Notes: a model not told the origin generated them from the sequence alone. A stretch of DNA of 26,419 nucleotides from an uncultured Ruminococcus sp. (GCA_910579835.1 CAJTWQ010000022.1:1-26419), one strand, 5' to 3'. Numbered from the stretch's first letter, positions 1 to 8,885 are shown. Program-made: numbers and translations.

Positions 1-969
1 ATCAGCATTGAATCTCTGCTGAGCATCAAGCTGATATTTACCGGGATTTCCAACTACCTGCATGATAAGTACAGCGTCGTTCAAACGAAGCTCGCCATCA
101 TTGTTGGCGTCACCGTCAACAAAGTTGATAATTTCAATTTTCGAGGATTTACTATCATCAATACCCGTCAGTTCACGCATTCCTGTACTGGGAACAAGTC
201 CTGTTTCATCATAGACTTTCTCAACAATCGCTAACTTATCCTCAAAGGATGCATTATCATTAAAAACAAGCTTAACATCAGATGCGCTGCACCAAATATA
301 ATTGGATTTCTCAGAATTTGACGGACTTTCATATTTTATGCCGTTGCTATCAAGATAGGACTCCAACGAAACAGCAGCAGCTTTATCCTCAGAGTAAACA
401 CCAAGGGTAGATAAAAACTCCCTTTCCTGATATTGGTTAAATACAAACTTTGCTTCGGTTGCGACATTATTTTCTTTCAAATATACTCCCAATTGCTTCG
501 CAGAAACTGTATCAATCGAATCAGACTGCACCGCAACGCTGTTGAAGCCCAAACTTACAGTATAAGCATCTGCACCAAGCACATTATCAAGTTCTGGTCT
601 TATTTTATCGGTATTTATACTAGCCAGTGCCATTTCGCCTTCTATATTTTCAGATTCAGTTTCAGGCGGCAAGAACTTAATATAAAGGTAATCCTTAAAC
701 TTCTGATAAGCCTGCATTGAATAATTATCACTTACATAATCATATGTTGCAACAATTTTTTCCACGCTTTCCCAGTTTATTTCATCTCCCCAAATTGAAT
801 AAAGTGTTTTGTATAAAACGCTGTCCTCTTCGCAAATTACCTGATTTTCATAAAGGGGTCTATCCATTTTTGAGCCGTCAACTACAGATAATATTGCAGA
901 AGATGACAAAGGAAACATGAAAGAAGCAGATATAACAGCGGATGTAAGCAAAGTTAGTGTTTTTTTCAT
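1..969 (-). CDS. Secreted dockerin protein, function unknown (3' end outside window)
   Basis: An open frame of 323 codons runs from an ATG at 969 to the left edge without a stop, so the C-terminus is missing. AGGAGG lies just upstream of the start. Residues 1-25 form a signal peptide (MKKTLTLLTSAVISASF...). About 270 residues follow that I do not recognise. They contain two loosely similar stretches (QLGVYLKENNVATE and SLESYLDSNGIKYE) that may be a repeated small alpha/beta domain. The last visible ~35 residues are the first half of a type I dockerin (DGDANNDGELRLNDAVLIMQ), which would bind a cohesin on a cellulosome scaffoldin; the second calcium-binding repeat should lie beyond the window. 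The gene is 18 bp downstream of the dockerin protease and is probably cotranscribed with it. Catalytic or not, its role is unknown. Confidence 0.85.
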   Translation of the reverse strand, partial: MKKTLTLLTSAVISASFMFPLSSSAILSVVDGSKMDRPLYENQVICEEDSVLYKTLYSIWGDEINWESVEKIVATYDYVSDNYSMQAYQKFKDYLYIKFLPPETESENIEGEMALASINTDKIRPELDNVLGADAYTVSLGFNSVAVQSDSIDTVSAKQLGVYLKENNVATEAKFVFNQYQEREFLSTLGVYSEDKAAAVSLESYLDSNGIKYESPSNSEKSNYIWCSASDVKLVFNDNASFEDKLAIVEKVYDETGLVPSTGMRELTGIDDSKSSKIEIINFVDGDANNDGELRLNDAVLIMQVVGNPGKYQLDAQQRFNAD

Positions 970-987
970 AGTAATTACCTCCTAAAA

Positions 988-2142
988 TTAATCTGTTAAA
1001 TAATCATTTTGAATTGCAAAATAAATTATGTCCGGAGTAATTTTCGTTCCATAATTATACTTAGTACTATGTTCAACGTTAATTCCAATAACAGAATTAT
1101 AAGTAGTTGTTTCTCCACCTAATATTATTTTTTCATCAACATACACAGGACCTCCACTATCCCCTGAAGAAGTATCGGCATCATATGCAATCATGTTTTC
1201 AGAATCATCAAATTCACTTTCCTCAAGATTACCTCTTGCTTTAAATCTTAATCCCCAATTATCAGGAATATGCCCATTCGGATATCCATTGGGATAATCC
1301 TGCGGAAATCCGGAAACAATAACACTGCCATTTTTATCAGTATAATCATCCAAAGCATAGCCTAATTCAAATTTACCGTACTCACTTAAATCTTCCTCGA
1401 AATAAAGGAGAGCGTAATCAGTACCGGAATAAAGAAGTTCCCGTGTATACAACTCCGGTATATGAATATATTTAGGTTTATAAGTTGCAATAGGTTCAAT
1501 TCCGTTACAAACTATTTCCATTTTCATGTCGTAAAATTCATCACTTTTTTTCTCATACACGCAGTGAGCGGCAGTTAATACAGTATGCTTTCCGACTATA
1601 AAACCAGAACCTCCCGCCGCATAAGAACCGTCCTCTTTTTTTCTTTTAAAACGCACAACAGCAGTATCAAAATCTCTTTCCATATTATTTCCACCAATAA
1701 TTCTGTACGTTGACATAATATTATCATTGGTAATTTTAGTCGTTAGATTATAAGAGATAAACTGTTTTGGAGGAGCACCATTACAACTATGTCTTCTGTA
1801 AGTCAAAGTGTTTTCCTGCGGCGTTACAACAGGGTCATTGGTGTCGCTTATGGGAATGTCGGAATCATTTAATAAATGGATAAGATACGCCTGAGCTTTA
1901 TAGGCATCCATTTGAGTAATAACACCGTTCTGGTCAAAATCCAGTGGTGTCAGATTTGACGGCAGTACCGCTCCGCCCAAAAACTGCATGATATAAACAG
2001 CATCGTTCAAACGAAGCTCGCCGTCTCCGTTAGGATCTCTGGGAATAGAATTTGGTGATGCCGAGCCGACTGTTCCTAACAAAAGGGAAAAAGAAAGTGC
2101 TGATGCAGAAACAGCCGAAATAATTCTGGATAATTTGCGCAT
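988..2142 (-). CDS. Trypsin-fold serine protease with N-terminal type I dockerin
   Basis: This is a 384-residue exported protein. Residues 1-28 are a signal peptide. Residues 36-91 are a complete type I dockerin with two calcium-binding repeats (DPNGDGELRLNDAVYIMQ and DFDQNGVITQMDAYKAQAYL). A linker follows, then a chymotrypsin-fold protease from about residue 145. The triad is visible: His193 in LTAAHCVY, Asp242 in GTDYALLYF and Ser329 in SSGDSGGPVY. The fold is closest to the V8/glutamyl-endopeptidase-like bacterial S1 group, judged by motif only. An N-terminal dockerin is less usual than a C-terminal one. AAGGAGG precedes the ATG, and a consensus promoter lies 55 bp upstream. The next gene downstream also encodes a dockerin protein. 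The enzyme should be displayed on a cellulosome; its substrate cannot be read from sequence. Confidence 0.92.
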   Translation of the reverse strand: MRKLSRIISAVSASALSFSLLLGTVGSASPNSIPRDPNGDGELRLNDAVYIMQFLGGAVLPSNLTPLDFDQNGVITQMDAYKAQAYLIHLLNDSDIPISDTNDPVVTPQENTLTYRRHSCNGAPPKQFISYNLTTKITNDNIMSTYRIIGGNNMERDFDTAVVRFKRKKEDGSYAAGGSGFIVGKHTVLTAAHCVYEKKSDEFYDMKMEIVCNGIEPIATYKPKYIHIPELYTRELLYSGTDYALLYFEEDLSEYGKFELGYALDDYTDKNGSVIVSGFPQDYPNGYPNGHIPDNWGLRFKARGNLEESEFDDSENMIAYDADTSSGDSGGPVYVDEKIILGGETTTYNSVIGINVEHSTKYNYGTKITPDIIYFAIQNDYLTD

Positions 2143-2196
2143 GTTAAATTCCTCCTTATTATTAGAAATAGCTCATAAAGCTTCCTTTATATGTAT

Positions 2197-2225
2197 ATTA
2201 TACTACTCCGGTACATTGATGTCAA
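2197..2225 (-). promoter_or_regulatory. Sigma-A promoter of the dockerin protease operon
   Basis: On the minus strand there is TTGACA (2225-2220), a 17-bp spacer and TATAAT (2202-2197), a full consensus match. Transcription would start near 2190 and read into the protease gene. Confidence 0.85.
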
Positions 2226-2393
2226 TATATTTTTTATTAAAAAGCAAATTCTCACTTAATTGTTTGTCTATTACAGCAATTGTAATCAATGTTTTAGGTA
2301 TAATTTCATTAAATTCATACTATTTATACGTTAAAAATGTCAATATTAGTTTAATATAAATACTTGAATTTTAAATATTTTTTCCTCTGGGTA

Positions 2394-2422
2394 TTGACCT
2401 TTTCCGAATAATGGTGTAAAAT
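2394..2422 (+). promoter_or_regulatory. Sigma-A promoter of pduL
   Basis: TTGACC (2394-2399), a 17-bp spacer and TAAAAT (2417-2422) lie about 50 bp upstream of the pduL start. Confidence 0.75.
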
Positions 2423-2474
2423 ATAATTATGTATGGGATTTTCCCCTAGAATATCAATATCGGAGGCTTTTATT

Positions 2475-3056
2475 ATGTCCAAAAATTTTATTGTTGAAAC
2501 ATCCGCACGCCATGTACACGTTACTCAGGAGCATCTTGAAATCCTTTTCGGCAAGGGATACGAACTGACAAAGAAAAAAGATCTTTCTCAGCCCGGTCAG
2601 TTCGCCTGTGAAGAAAGAGTAACTGTTGTAGGGCCTAAAAAGGAACTCGCCGGCGTTTCTATCCTCGGACCTGTTCGTCCCGAAACACAGGTTGAACTTT
2701 CCGCTACAGACGCACGTTCTATCGGAATTGCTGCACCTATCAGAGAGTCGGCTGACATAGCTGGATCAGGCGCTTGCAAGCTCATTGGACCTGCCGGTGA
2801 AGTTGAAATTTCCGAGGGCGTTATCGTTGCAAAGAGACATATCCACCTTACTCCCGCCGACGCTGAAGAACTTGGCGTGCAGGACAAGCAGATCGTATGG
2901 GTAAAGATTGCAACTCCAGAAAGAAGCGCTATTCTCGGTGACGTTGTTTGCCGTGTTTCTGAGAAATACGCCCGCGCAATGCACATTGATACGGACGAAT
3001 CCAACGCTGTAGGGGCAGGACGTGAGCTTTACGGCGAAATCGTTGAGATAGGCTAA
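2475..3056 (+). CDS. pduL: Phosphate propanoyltransferase (PduL-type phosphotransacylase)
   Basis: This is a 193-residue protein that moves an acyl group between CoA and phosphate (acetyl- or propionyl-CoA to acyl phosphate). With acetate kinase, this conserves energy as ATP. The two PduL half-domains are seen: the first begins with RHVHVT (His13, His15) and the second with KRHIHLTP (His122, His124). These histidines belong to the metal-binding set of the family. An in-frame ATG lies 42 bp further up, but CGGAGG sits correctly only before the ATG at 2475, so that start is used. No microcompartment shell genes are near and no clear encapsulation peptide is seen, so a housekeeping acetate or propionate role is more likely than a BMC role. 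It has its own promoter and terminator. Confidence 0.9.
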   Translation: MSKNFIVETSARHVHVTQEHLEILFGKGYELTKKKDLSQPGQFACEERVTVVGPKKELAGVSILGPVRPETQVELSATDARSIGIAAPIRESADIAGSGACKLIGPAGEVEISEGVIVAKRHIHLTPADAEELGVQDKQIVWVKIATPERSAILGDVVCRVSEKYARAMHIDTDESNAVGAGRELYGEIVEIG

Positions 3057-3122
3057 GCGAAATACATAAAAACTCTCCGTGTAAAGGCAGGCGCCCATAA
3101 AGAAGTTTTTAATCTTTGAAAT

Positions 3123-3164
3123 AAAGGTTGCGTAACACAGGCGTTACGCAGCCTTTCTCTTTTT
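3123..3164. terminator. Hairpin terminator between pduL and the recombinase remnant
   Basis: Fourteen-bp arms (3123-3136 and 3143-3156, one G-T wobble) flank a 6-nt loop, followed on the plus strand by CTCTTTTTG. It would end pduL. On the minus strand the same stem follows, and partly overlaps, the recombinase stop codon, so it may serve both directions. Confidence 0.75.
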
Positions 3165-3859
3165 GTCGTATTTCATACTGTCAGCAACGGCAGTGGAAAC
3201 AGCGACATCAAAACGATAGTAAATGTCGATCTGCTGAGTACGGTGACCGCTGCTCTTATCAGGAGTATGAACAACGATCTTTTCAATCAGTTCGTGCATT
3301 ATCTCAGGAGTAAGCTCTGTGATATGCTCATACTTGTGAACCACTTTGATAAATGCAGTTACATCAGAAGACTTTTGTTCTGCGGTATCAATGTAGGCGG
3401 TCAGTTCAGCAACGGTCGCTTTGAGCTTTTTCTGCTCGTCTTCGTAGCCTACCGACATCATTGTAAAACGCTCATCGGAGATTTTTCCCGAAACATTGTC
3501 CTCATAAAGCCTTGTGAACAGCCTGTCAAGCTCTGCAATACGTTTCTCAGCCTGTTTCAGCGTTTTCTTCACTTTTGCAAGCTCCGAGGACTGTTTCTGA
3601 ACAGAGTTATTCATAGCTGCATGAACAAATTCATCCTCGTTCTCCCTAACGGTCACAATCAGCTTGTTCAGCTCATTCAGTACAATTTCTTTCAGCACGA
3701 CCGTCCTGATGAAGTGAGCCGTGCAGCCGTCCTTGTCCTTAGCATAAGTGGAACATTTCATATGCTCCTGTTCAGCGGTCAGGCTTGTTGCTCTGCACAG
3801 ATACATCTTCTTTCCGCAGTCAGCACAATAGACCATAATGCTGTAACCTTGTCTGTCAT
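3144..3859 (-). pseudogene. Large serine recombinase (TnpX-like), internal deletion remnant
   Basis: The open frame from 3836 encodes the C-terminal 230 residues of a large serine recombinase: a zinc ribbon (MVYCADCGKKM, then CSTYAKDKDGC), a long coiled coil at about residues 45-150, and the usual basic tail KKRKAA. The catalytic N-terminal domain is gone. At 3859 an ATG with an AGAGAGG ribosome site starts M-T-D-K-V-T-A-L, the typical beginning of these recombinases. After eight codons the sequence jumps, out of frame, into the zinc-ribbon coding region. The gene therefore lost several hundred codons, including the catalytic serine domain and most of the recombinase domain. It cannot be an active recombinase. 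The identification rests on recalled family motifs. Confidence 0.85.
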
Positions 3860-3950
3860 ATTAAACCTCTCTTTTCGACAGATACAGCAAGCTATGTATT
3901 ATCATTATAGCGCATATAATAGACTTTTTCAATGCGCCGATTCGTAGATT

Positions 3951-4178
3951 TTACACTGCCTGCTTCTCGGGGTCTTGTCCGAATTCACCGAGGAGCTTTT
4001 CGCTTTCTCGGCTTATCAGCCTTTTCAAAATATCCGAAAGGCTCTCCTGAAAAGCAGGGTTAAAAGTAGTTCTCACCACATAGGTGGTGTGTCCGATTTT
4101 GTACTCGGATACATTAGAATTATGTTCAAACTCTGTTCCTGCCTTCTCTTTCTCTACGGCAGTAGTCTTGTTGTCCAG
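3951..4178 (-). CDS. TnpW-like small transposon protein, CTG in place of the start codon
   Basis: This is a 75-codon frame ending in a TAA at 3951, 91 bp upstream of the recombinase remnant and in the same orientation. The product contains EYKIGHTTYVVRTTFN followed by a helical SLSDILKRLISRESEKL segment. This is the pattern of the short TnpW-type proteins that precede recombinases in Tn4451-like elements. No ATG, GTG or TTG is placed where the family begins. A CTG at 4178 (CTG GAC AAC AAG) follows a GGAAAGGA ribosome site by about 10 nt, and an in-frame stop lies three codons further up. I infer that the original ATG mutated to CTG. It may be weakly translated or dead; function is unknown. 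Confidence 0.6.
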   Translation of the reverse strand: MDNKTTAVEKEKAGTEFEHNSNVSEYKIGHTTYVVRTTFNPAFQESLSDILKRLISRESEKLLGEFGQDPEKQAV

Positions 4179-4282
4179 TTTATATTATTCCTTTCCGCAG
4201 CTCGATCCATTTCACTTCTCGCTACTAACATATATTGTTTTCCTTGATTATGGGGAAAAGTCCTCACGAATAAATAGTCCGT

Positions 4283-4527
4283 TTAATCCTCGTCATTATC
4301 CGAGCTGTCATAAAACGAAATATCATCGTCCTCATTTTTTTGTCGGACGAATGAGCACTGTCAGCATTTTTAGCGCCGACTAATTCAAGCAGCTCGGTAT
4401 CGGACAGACCGCTTGCACGAAGTTTCTGCAAAAGCGTATGCTCCGAGGAAATAATCTCGTCAAGCTCTCTTGGCTTACAATTGTACTCCTCAGCCATAGC
4501 AAGACGAGACACTTCTTTTTGCTGCTA
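4283..4527 (-). pseudogene. Truncated, frameshifted gene of the decayed element
   Basis: The minus-strand frame gives helical sequence (SRLAMAEEYNCKPRELDE..., then LSDTELLELVGAKNADS) and then meets a run of seven A (plus coordinates 4335-4341). In the frame used up to the run, translation goes on into basic, unlikely residues. Shifted by one base it reads acidic KNEDDDISFYDSSDNDED and stops at 4283, which looks like the natural C-terminus. A one-base loss in the run explains this; a programmed -1 slip is possible but unproven. The N-terminus is cut off where the subtilase sequence begins near 4515-4530. I do not recognise the family. Confidence 0.55.
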
Positions 4528-7277
4528 CTTTTTACAATAATGTAGCAACATTAACCAAGGATGGAGACGGGCTTATCAATCACGGAACCCATGTTGCTGG
4601 TACTATGGCAGCAGTTTCAGATAATGACATTGGGATCTGTGGCGTTTACCCCTTTGGTAAAGGTAATTTATATGGTGCATCATTTGCAAGTGCATCTGCA
4701 CAGAATTATATAAGCGGTATGGGAGAAAAATGTACCTATGCTGAATTGATTTTGCGTAATGTGAAAGTGATTAATTGCAGTTATGGAGGATATGGTGAAT
4801 TAAGTTGCTATACAGCGGCATGGCAAGTAGAATTATATGATGACAATATTGCTAAAAAACTTATCGAATCAGCAAATTTGCAAGCTGACACTTTAGCAGA
4901 ATTCTTTGAACATTTAATCAATAAGGGATATGACTTTGTTATTGTTCAAGGATCAGGAAATGCATCTAATTTTGAGGTTTTACGATTAAAATATAACTAT
5001 AAAAAATCCGAATTTGTTATTGATAACAATGGTAATGTCACTCACGATATAAATGGTGTTCCTTGGTGTGTATTCAAGGATAAAAATAATAGATTTTATG
5101 TGGATTTACAAGATGATAAAGGAAAAAGAGGAATCAATAATTTTGACAAAAGCCAAATAAAAACAGGTGGTTTTGTCGATAGTATATACATGATACCGGC
5201 TGCTATAGATAAAGAAAAACATCCTGATGTATATAATCGAATTATCGTAGTTGGTGGAATCGGAAATCATGATATATATACAGATAATAATTGCAATAAA
5301 CATTTTACCACATCTTCAATTTATAGTGATTCCAATCTTGGAAAGCGTTGTGATATTCTTGCTCCAGCAGAAGATGTTTTCAGCTGTATTTCATCCTCAA
5401 AATATGGATATGAAACAGGCACCTCCATGGCAGCCCCCCATGTTTCAGGCGTAGCCGCAATGGTCTGGGCGGCGGATAACTCACTGACCGGAGCAGAAGT
5501 AAAACAAATAGTATGCTCGGCTCAGAATACAAATCCGCTGTATAATCCGCTCACAAAGAAAGCATCTGATTTAAAATGGCGAGTGTTAGACGCAGAAAAG
5601 GCAGTTAAATCTGCTGTTAATGGTTTAATACCAACTTATGATGATAATGTTGGAAGAATTGCTATAAAGATTGATAATGATGAACTCAGCCCAAGTCCCG
5701 AAAACGGCGGAATTATCGGTTATGTTGTCGATTCAGTTGATTCCACAGAGAAAATTTCCGGCGCAGAGGTTAAGGCAACAGATGAAAACGGTAAAGAATA
5801 TACTGTTCAGACAGATTCAGAGGGACATTTTGAGCTTGTTCTTCCGGAGGGCGTGTATACGCTTAAAGCAAAAAAGGCTGACTACATTGAAATGGTATTG
5901 TCCAGTACATATACTGTAAAGGCGGAGGAGGTCATCACCCTAAAAGAAAATATAGTGTTGGAATCGGTTGAGAATGCTTTTATCAACACAGTAATTGATA
6001 ACGAATCGGTTTGGAAAGATTCATCTTCGGAAATGTGGTTCCAGGATATTAATTTTGATGGGCAAAACGAATTGATCGTCGGCAACATGTTCCGTTATGA
6101 AGTATACATGTATGTGAACAATTCACTTCATAAAGTAGAACAGCGGGGATATATAAACGAGAATTGGCATCCTTTGTATAACATGAAATTGTGCTATAAT
6201 GCTGAGTCCGGGAAATATGTTGGCATAACCAGGATAGGCATAACAATGTGGGTGGGAATGTTTGAAACCTCATATGAAAACAATAAACTTAAATTTACTG
6301 AAATTGTTTCAATGAATGAGGGAGATGTAGCGTATGGTGTTCAGTCTACATGGTATAATGGAGCAGGCGATGAAATCACTGAAAGCGAATATGTAGAGCT
6401 GTACAATAAATATTTCAAAAATCTGACTGAGGTAGCATATACAACCGACTCCATCATGTTGAACGATTATGATAAGCTTACAAGAAACGAAAAGTATAAC
6501 CGTTTAAAAAAGTCCTATGAAGCTTTCCAAATAGGTGAGGAGATTGGCGGATTTTCTCAAATTGAAGTTTCAGCATCTGAAAACAAAGTTGATATTTATG
6601 AAGATATGGAGATAACATTAAGCGGAATTATTGCCCCTCAGCATTATGAAAAGGATATGGTTATAGGTGATACGGCAGTTCTGAATCTGCAAGATCCATT
6701 CACAGCAGTTTTTCATGGCGGAAACCGTGATGGTGAAACTGAATTCATTAAAACGGTTCAGGTGGAGATAGAGGGTGTTATAGCTCCCGAATTAGGGGCG
6801 TTCAGAGAGATTACTGGAAAAGTAATGTACGCCAACTCTGAACATCACATATGCAGCATAGTTCTTACGGATAAAGCCAAGACCAATACCGCCAAGGTCA
6901 ATGATAGCTGTAAGGAAGCTTATCTGAAATTTTTGAATTTTGAATATAAAAGCAAGTCATATGAAAATACGGATTCTATATACGAAATGGTGAATCTGAA
7001 CGAATGTCTCTTTGCTCTTGTTGACGTTTATGATAACAATTTACCTGATCTTATGATCTACACTTCAAATGGATATAACATAGTAGGCGGTCCTATATCT
7101 CATTATTTTACGTTAACTTATTTTAATAATCAGGATTGTTTAGTATATATTTCTATGTGGTTGAATAGAGATGATTCAAACCGTTGGTATTATTATGACA
7201 GAAGCGTCGACAGCATATGGAATGAGGCGAATCAATATAGTCTCGAGGAAATAAAATCTGTTATTCAAAATTACTGA
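4521..7277 (+). pseudogene. S8 subtilisin-like protease lacking its N-terminal part
   Basis: The frame is open from just after a TAG at 4497 to the TGA at 7277. The subtilase His motif HGTHVAGT is encoded at 4581-4604, but the first possible start (ATG 4605) lies right after it and has no good ribosome site. Signal peptide, prodomain and the Asp motif are absent. Counting from 4605, the oxyanion Asn is residue 119 (VQGSGNAS) and the catalytic Ser is residue 274 (GTSMAAPH). Residues 369-453 form a carboxypeptidase-regulatory-like beta domain (GIIGYVVDS... DSEGHFELVLPEG). The remaining ~440 residues are unassigned, with a DINFDGQNELIVG motif like those of FG-GAP/VCBS-type repeats. The break coincides with the mobile-element remnant on the left. 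Without Asp and His it should be inactive if translated at all. Confidence 0.8.
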
Positions 7278-7418
7278 ACACATAAATGATTTGTTTTTTG
7301 AATAAAGCTGCCAAAAATATTTTATATACTCCAAAGCAATGGGACAAACAAAACAGCACCACAGGAAAAAATTGTTGTTCTGTTTCTATGTTGATATAAT
7401 TTAAGTACACTCAGCTAA

Positions 7419-7464
7419 ATGGAAAAGGCAGATACTCAACTGGGTATCTGCCTTTTCCATTTTC
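7419..7464. terminator. Rho-independent terminator, 17-bp perfect stem
   Basis: Perfect 17-nt arms (7419-7435 and 7444-7460) with an 8-nt loop are followed by TTTTC. It lies between the end of the truncated subtilase and the convergent lipoprotein gene and could work in both directions. The rest of 7278-7543 shows no gene. Confidence 0.85.
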
Positions 7465-7543
7465 ATAGCCTGCCTATAGGTCTTTCATATTAGTTCCTTG
7501 AAAACTTCTATATGGGTATTGACCTAAAGCCGGAGAGCTTTTT

Positions 7544-8803
7544 TCAATACTCTACTGTATATAATTCGTTATCATCATTAAAATAAGCGATCTTCCCGCC
7601 ATTGGGAATTATCATTGTATTAGTGCCGATATTATCCACAAGCTTTAATATATCGCCGTTTTCGTATAAGCAGAACAAATCGAACATCGTTCTTTCACCG
7701 CTGGTATCTCTCAGCAGAAAAGGAATTTTCCCGAAATCAGGCGGCAGATAATTGGGAGTGGTCAGGCTCTGACATCCGTCCATAAGATAAAACGATTTCT
7801 TCTCCATATCGTAAATATAGCTTTTTGCGGTCGATTCGCCGAAATTCATATCAAAAGCAATAAATCTGCCGCTTACGTGTATATCCGAAACATAACTGTC
7901 GGGATCACGCTCCAATTCATCAGCTATTTCTTTAAGACAGACAGCCGATTCAAGATTACCGTTTTCATTATAAATATTAAGATAAGGCTCTGTTTTATCC
8001 GGTGTCTGTGCATATTCATAAATATGATCTCCACCCGAGGTGTAAACAAGCCTTTCCTTTCCGGAATTGTATTCCTTTGTTATTATTTCTTTGCTGCCAT
8101 TTTTACCATGAAGCATTATATGAGCGGTCTGCTTAACTCCAACGCCTGTTGCCCATATCTCCATATATGAATCTTTGCCAACGGATAACATTGTACGCAT
8201 TTGACTGTCAGTATTGTCGTCCTTCTGAATAATTTCTGCTGTGTTTGTCTGCGTATCTAATGAATAATGGACGATATCTACATTATTGTACATAACTGAA
8301 TATATTTTATTCTCAATAAAAGCAACATCGCCCATTTTTACATTAAACTCCGGAACTGTCCCCTCAAATTCAGTCGTTTCTCCTGTGGAAAGATTATACT
8401 TGTAAAATATAAGATCTGAAGTTCCGTTGAACTTTTCTATCCATTTTTCAAAGTAGACATAGTTGTCGTCTAAAGCTATCAAAGCTAATGTGTCATACTG
8501 ACTGCCAATGTAATTTGTATATTCAAAAGCATCTGCCCGTACTTCATTTTGTTCGTCAGAAATAATGTCCGGTAAAGAATGCGGAGGTATAGTAACATCC
8601 GGTATTTTTGTTGTTGCAGGCCCTGTCTTTGATTCTGTAGTGATTTCGGTATCTAAATTCGATGTTAGTTCCACAGCAGTTTCCGACGGCACAATTACAA
8701 TATCGTCTTTTTTTATTACCTTACTGTCGGTGATTTTTTTCTTGCAGGATGGTAAAGTGCACAAAATTGATATTGATAAAGAAAAAATTATTATTTTTTT
8801 CAT
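7544..8803 (-). CDS. Predicted lipoprotein with repeated beta-strand domain
   Basis: This is a 419-residue protein. The N-terminus MKKIIIFSLSISILCTLPSC ends in a lipobox, so Cys20 should carry lipid and anchor the protein to the outer face of the membrane. Residues 25-75 are a Ser/Thr/Glu-rich linker. From about residue 90 there are many short beta strands with aromatic and YxxD-type turns (for example DDNYVYFEKWIEKF and ENKIYSVMYNN), which suggests a beta-propeller of the DUF5050 kind, though I cannot assign the family firmly. No catalytic motif is seen. It is a single gene with a consensus promoter and a strong palindrome in its leader, which suggests specific regulation. The ribosome site is weak (GTAAAGAAG). 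Confidence 0.75.
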   Translation of the reverse strand: MKKIIIFSLSISILCTLPSCKKKITDSKVIKKDDIVIVPSETAVELTSNLDTEITTESKTGPATTKIPDVTIPPHSLPDIISDEQNEVRADAFEYTNYIGSQYDTLALIALDDNYVYFEKWIEKFNGTSDLIFYKYNLSTGETTEFEGTVPEFNVKMGDVAFIENKIYSVMYNNVDIVHYSLDTQTNTAEIIQKDDNTDSQMRTMLSVGKDSYMEIWATGVGVKQTAHIMLHGKNGSKEIITKEYNSGKERLVYTSGGDHIYEYAQTPDKTEPYLNIYNENGNLESAVCLKEIADELERDPDSYVSDIHVSGRFIAFDMNFGESTAKSYIYDMEKKSFYLMDGCQSLTTPNYLPPDFGKIPFLLRDTSGERTMFDLFCLYENGDILKLVDNIGTNTMIIPNGGKIAYFNDDNELYTVEY

Positions 8804-8838
8804 AAAAACGCATCTTCTTTACCTATAAAATTATTAGT

Positions 8839-8877
8839 AAATATTTCACAATCACATTATATTATTGTGAAATATTT
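8839..8877. promoter_or_regulatory. Operator-like palindrome in the lipoprotein leader
   Basis: Perfect 14-nt inverted repeats, AAATATTTCACAAT and ATTGTGAAATATTT, are separated by 11 nt. The site begins about 9 bp downstream of the -10 box, so it covers the predicted transcription start and early leader. A repressor site fits this position; a 5' UTR hairpin in the mRNA is the alternative. Confidence 0.6.
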
Positions 8878-8885
8878 CCATTTAT

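Larger units (their letters stand above)
3144..4520 (-). mobile_element. Decayed Tn4451-like integrative element remnant
   Basis: Three genes in one direction (unknown truncated gene, tnpW-like, recombinase) match the tail of a serine-recombinase mobile element. All three are damaged: N-terminal truncation plus frameshift, lost start codon, and internal deletion. The right boundary runs directly into an N-terminally truncated subtilase; the left boundary is at the hairpin after the recombinase. No terminal repeats could be recognised by eye, so the limits are approximate. Confidence 0.65.

Noticed and set aside
2135..2359. 74-codon open frame on the plus strand
   Set aside because: It starts in the protease gene and crosses that gene's consensus promoter on the other strand; it has no ribosome site.
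2475..3056. Bacterial microcompartment locus suggested by pduL
   Set aside because: There are no shell protein, aldehyde dehydrogenase or diol dehydratase genes nearby, and the protein has no clear N-terminal encapsulation extension from the chosen start.
3243..3947. 234-codon open frame on the plus strand
   Set aside because: It is antisense to the recombinase remnant, whose zinc-ribbon and coiled-coil motifs on the minus strand are clear.
2389..7526. GGGTATTGACCT occurs both before pduL (2389) and near 7515
   Set aside because: It is only 12 bases. The second copy has no -10 box at a proper distance and points into the end of a convergent gene, so I treat it as chance.
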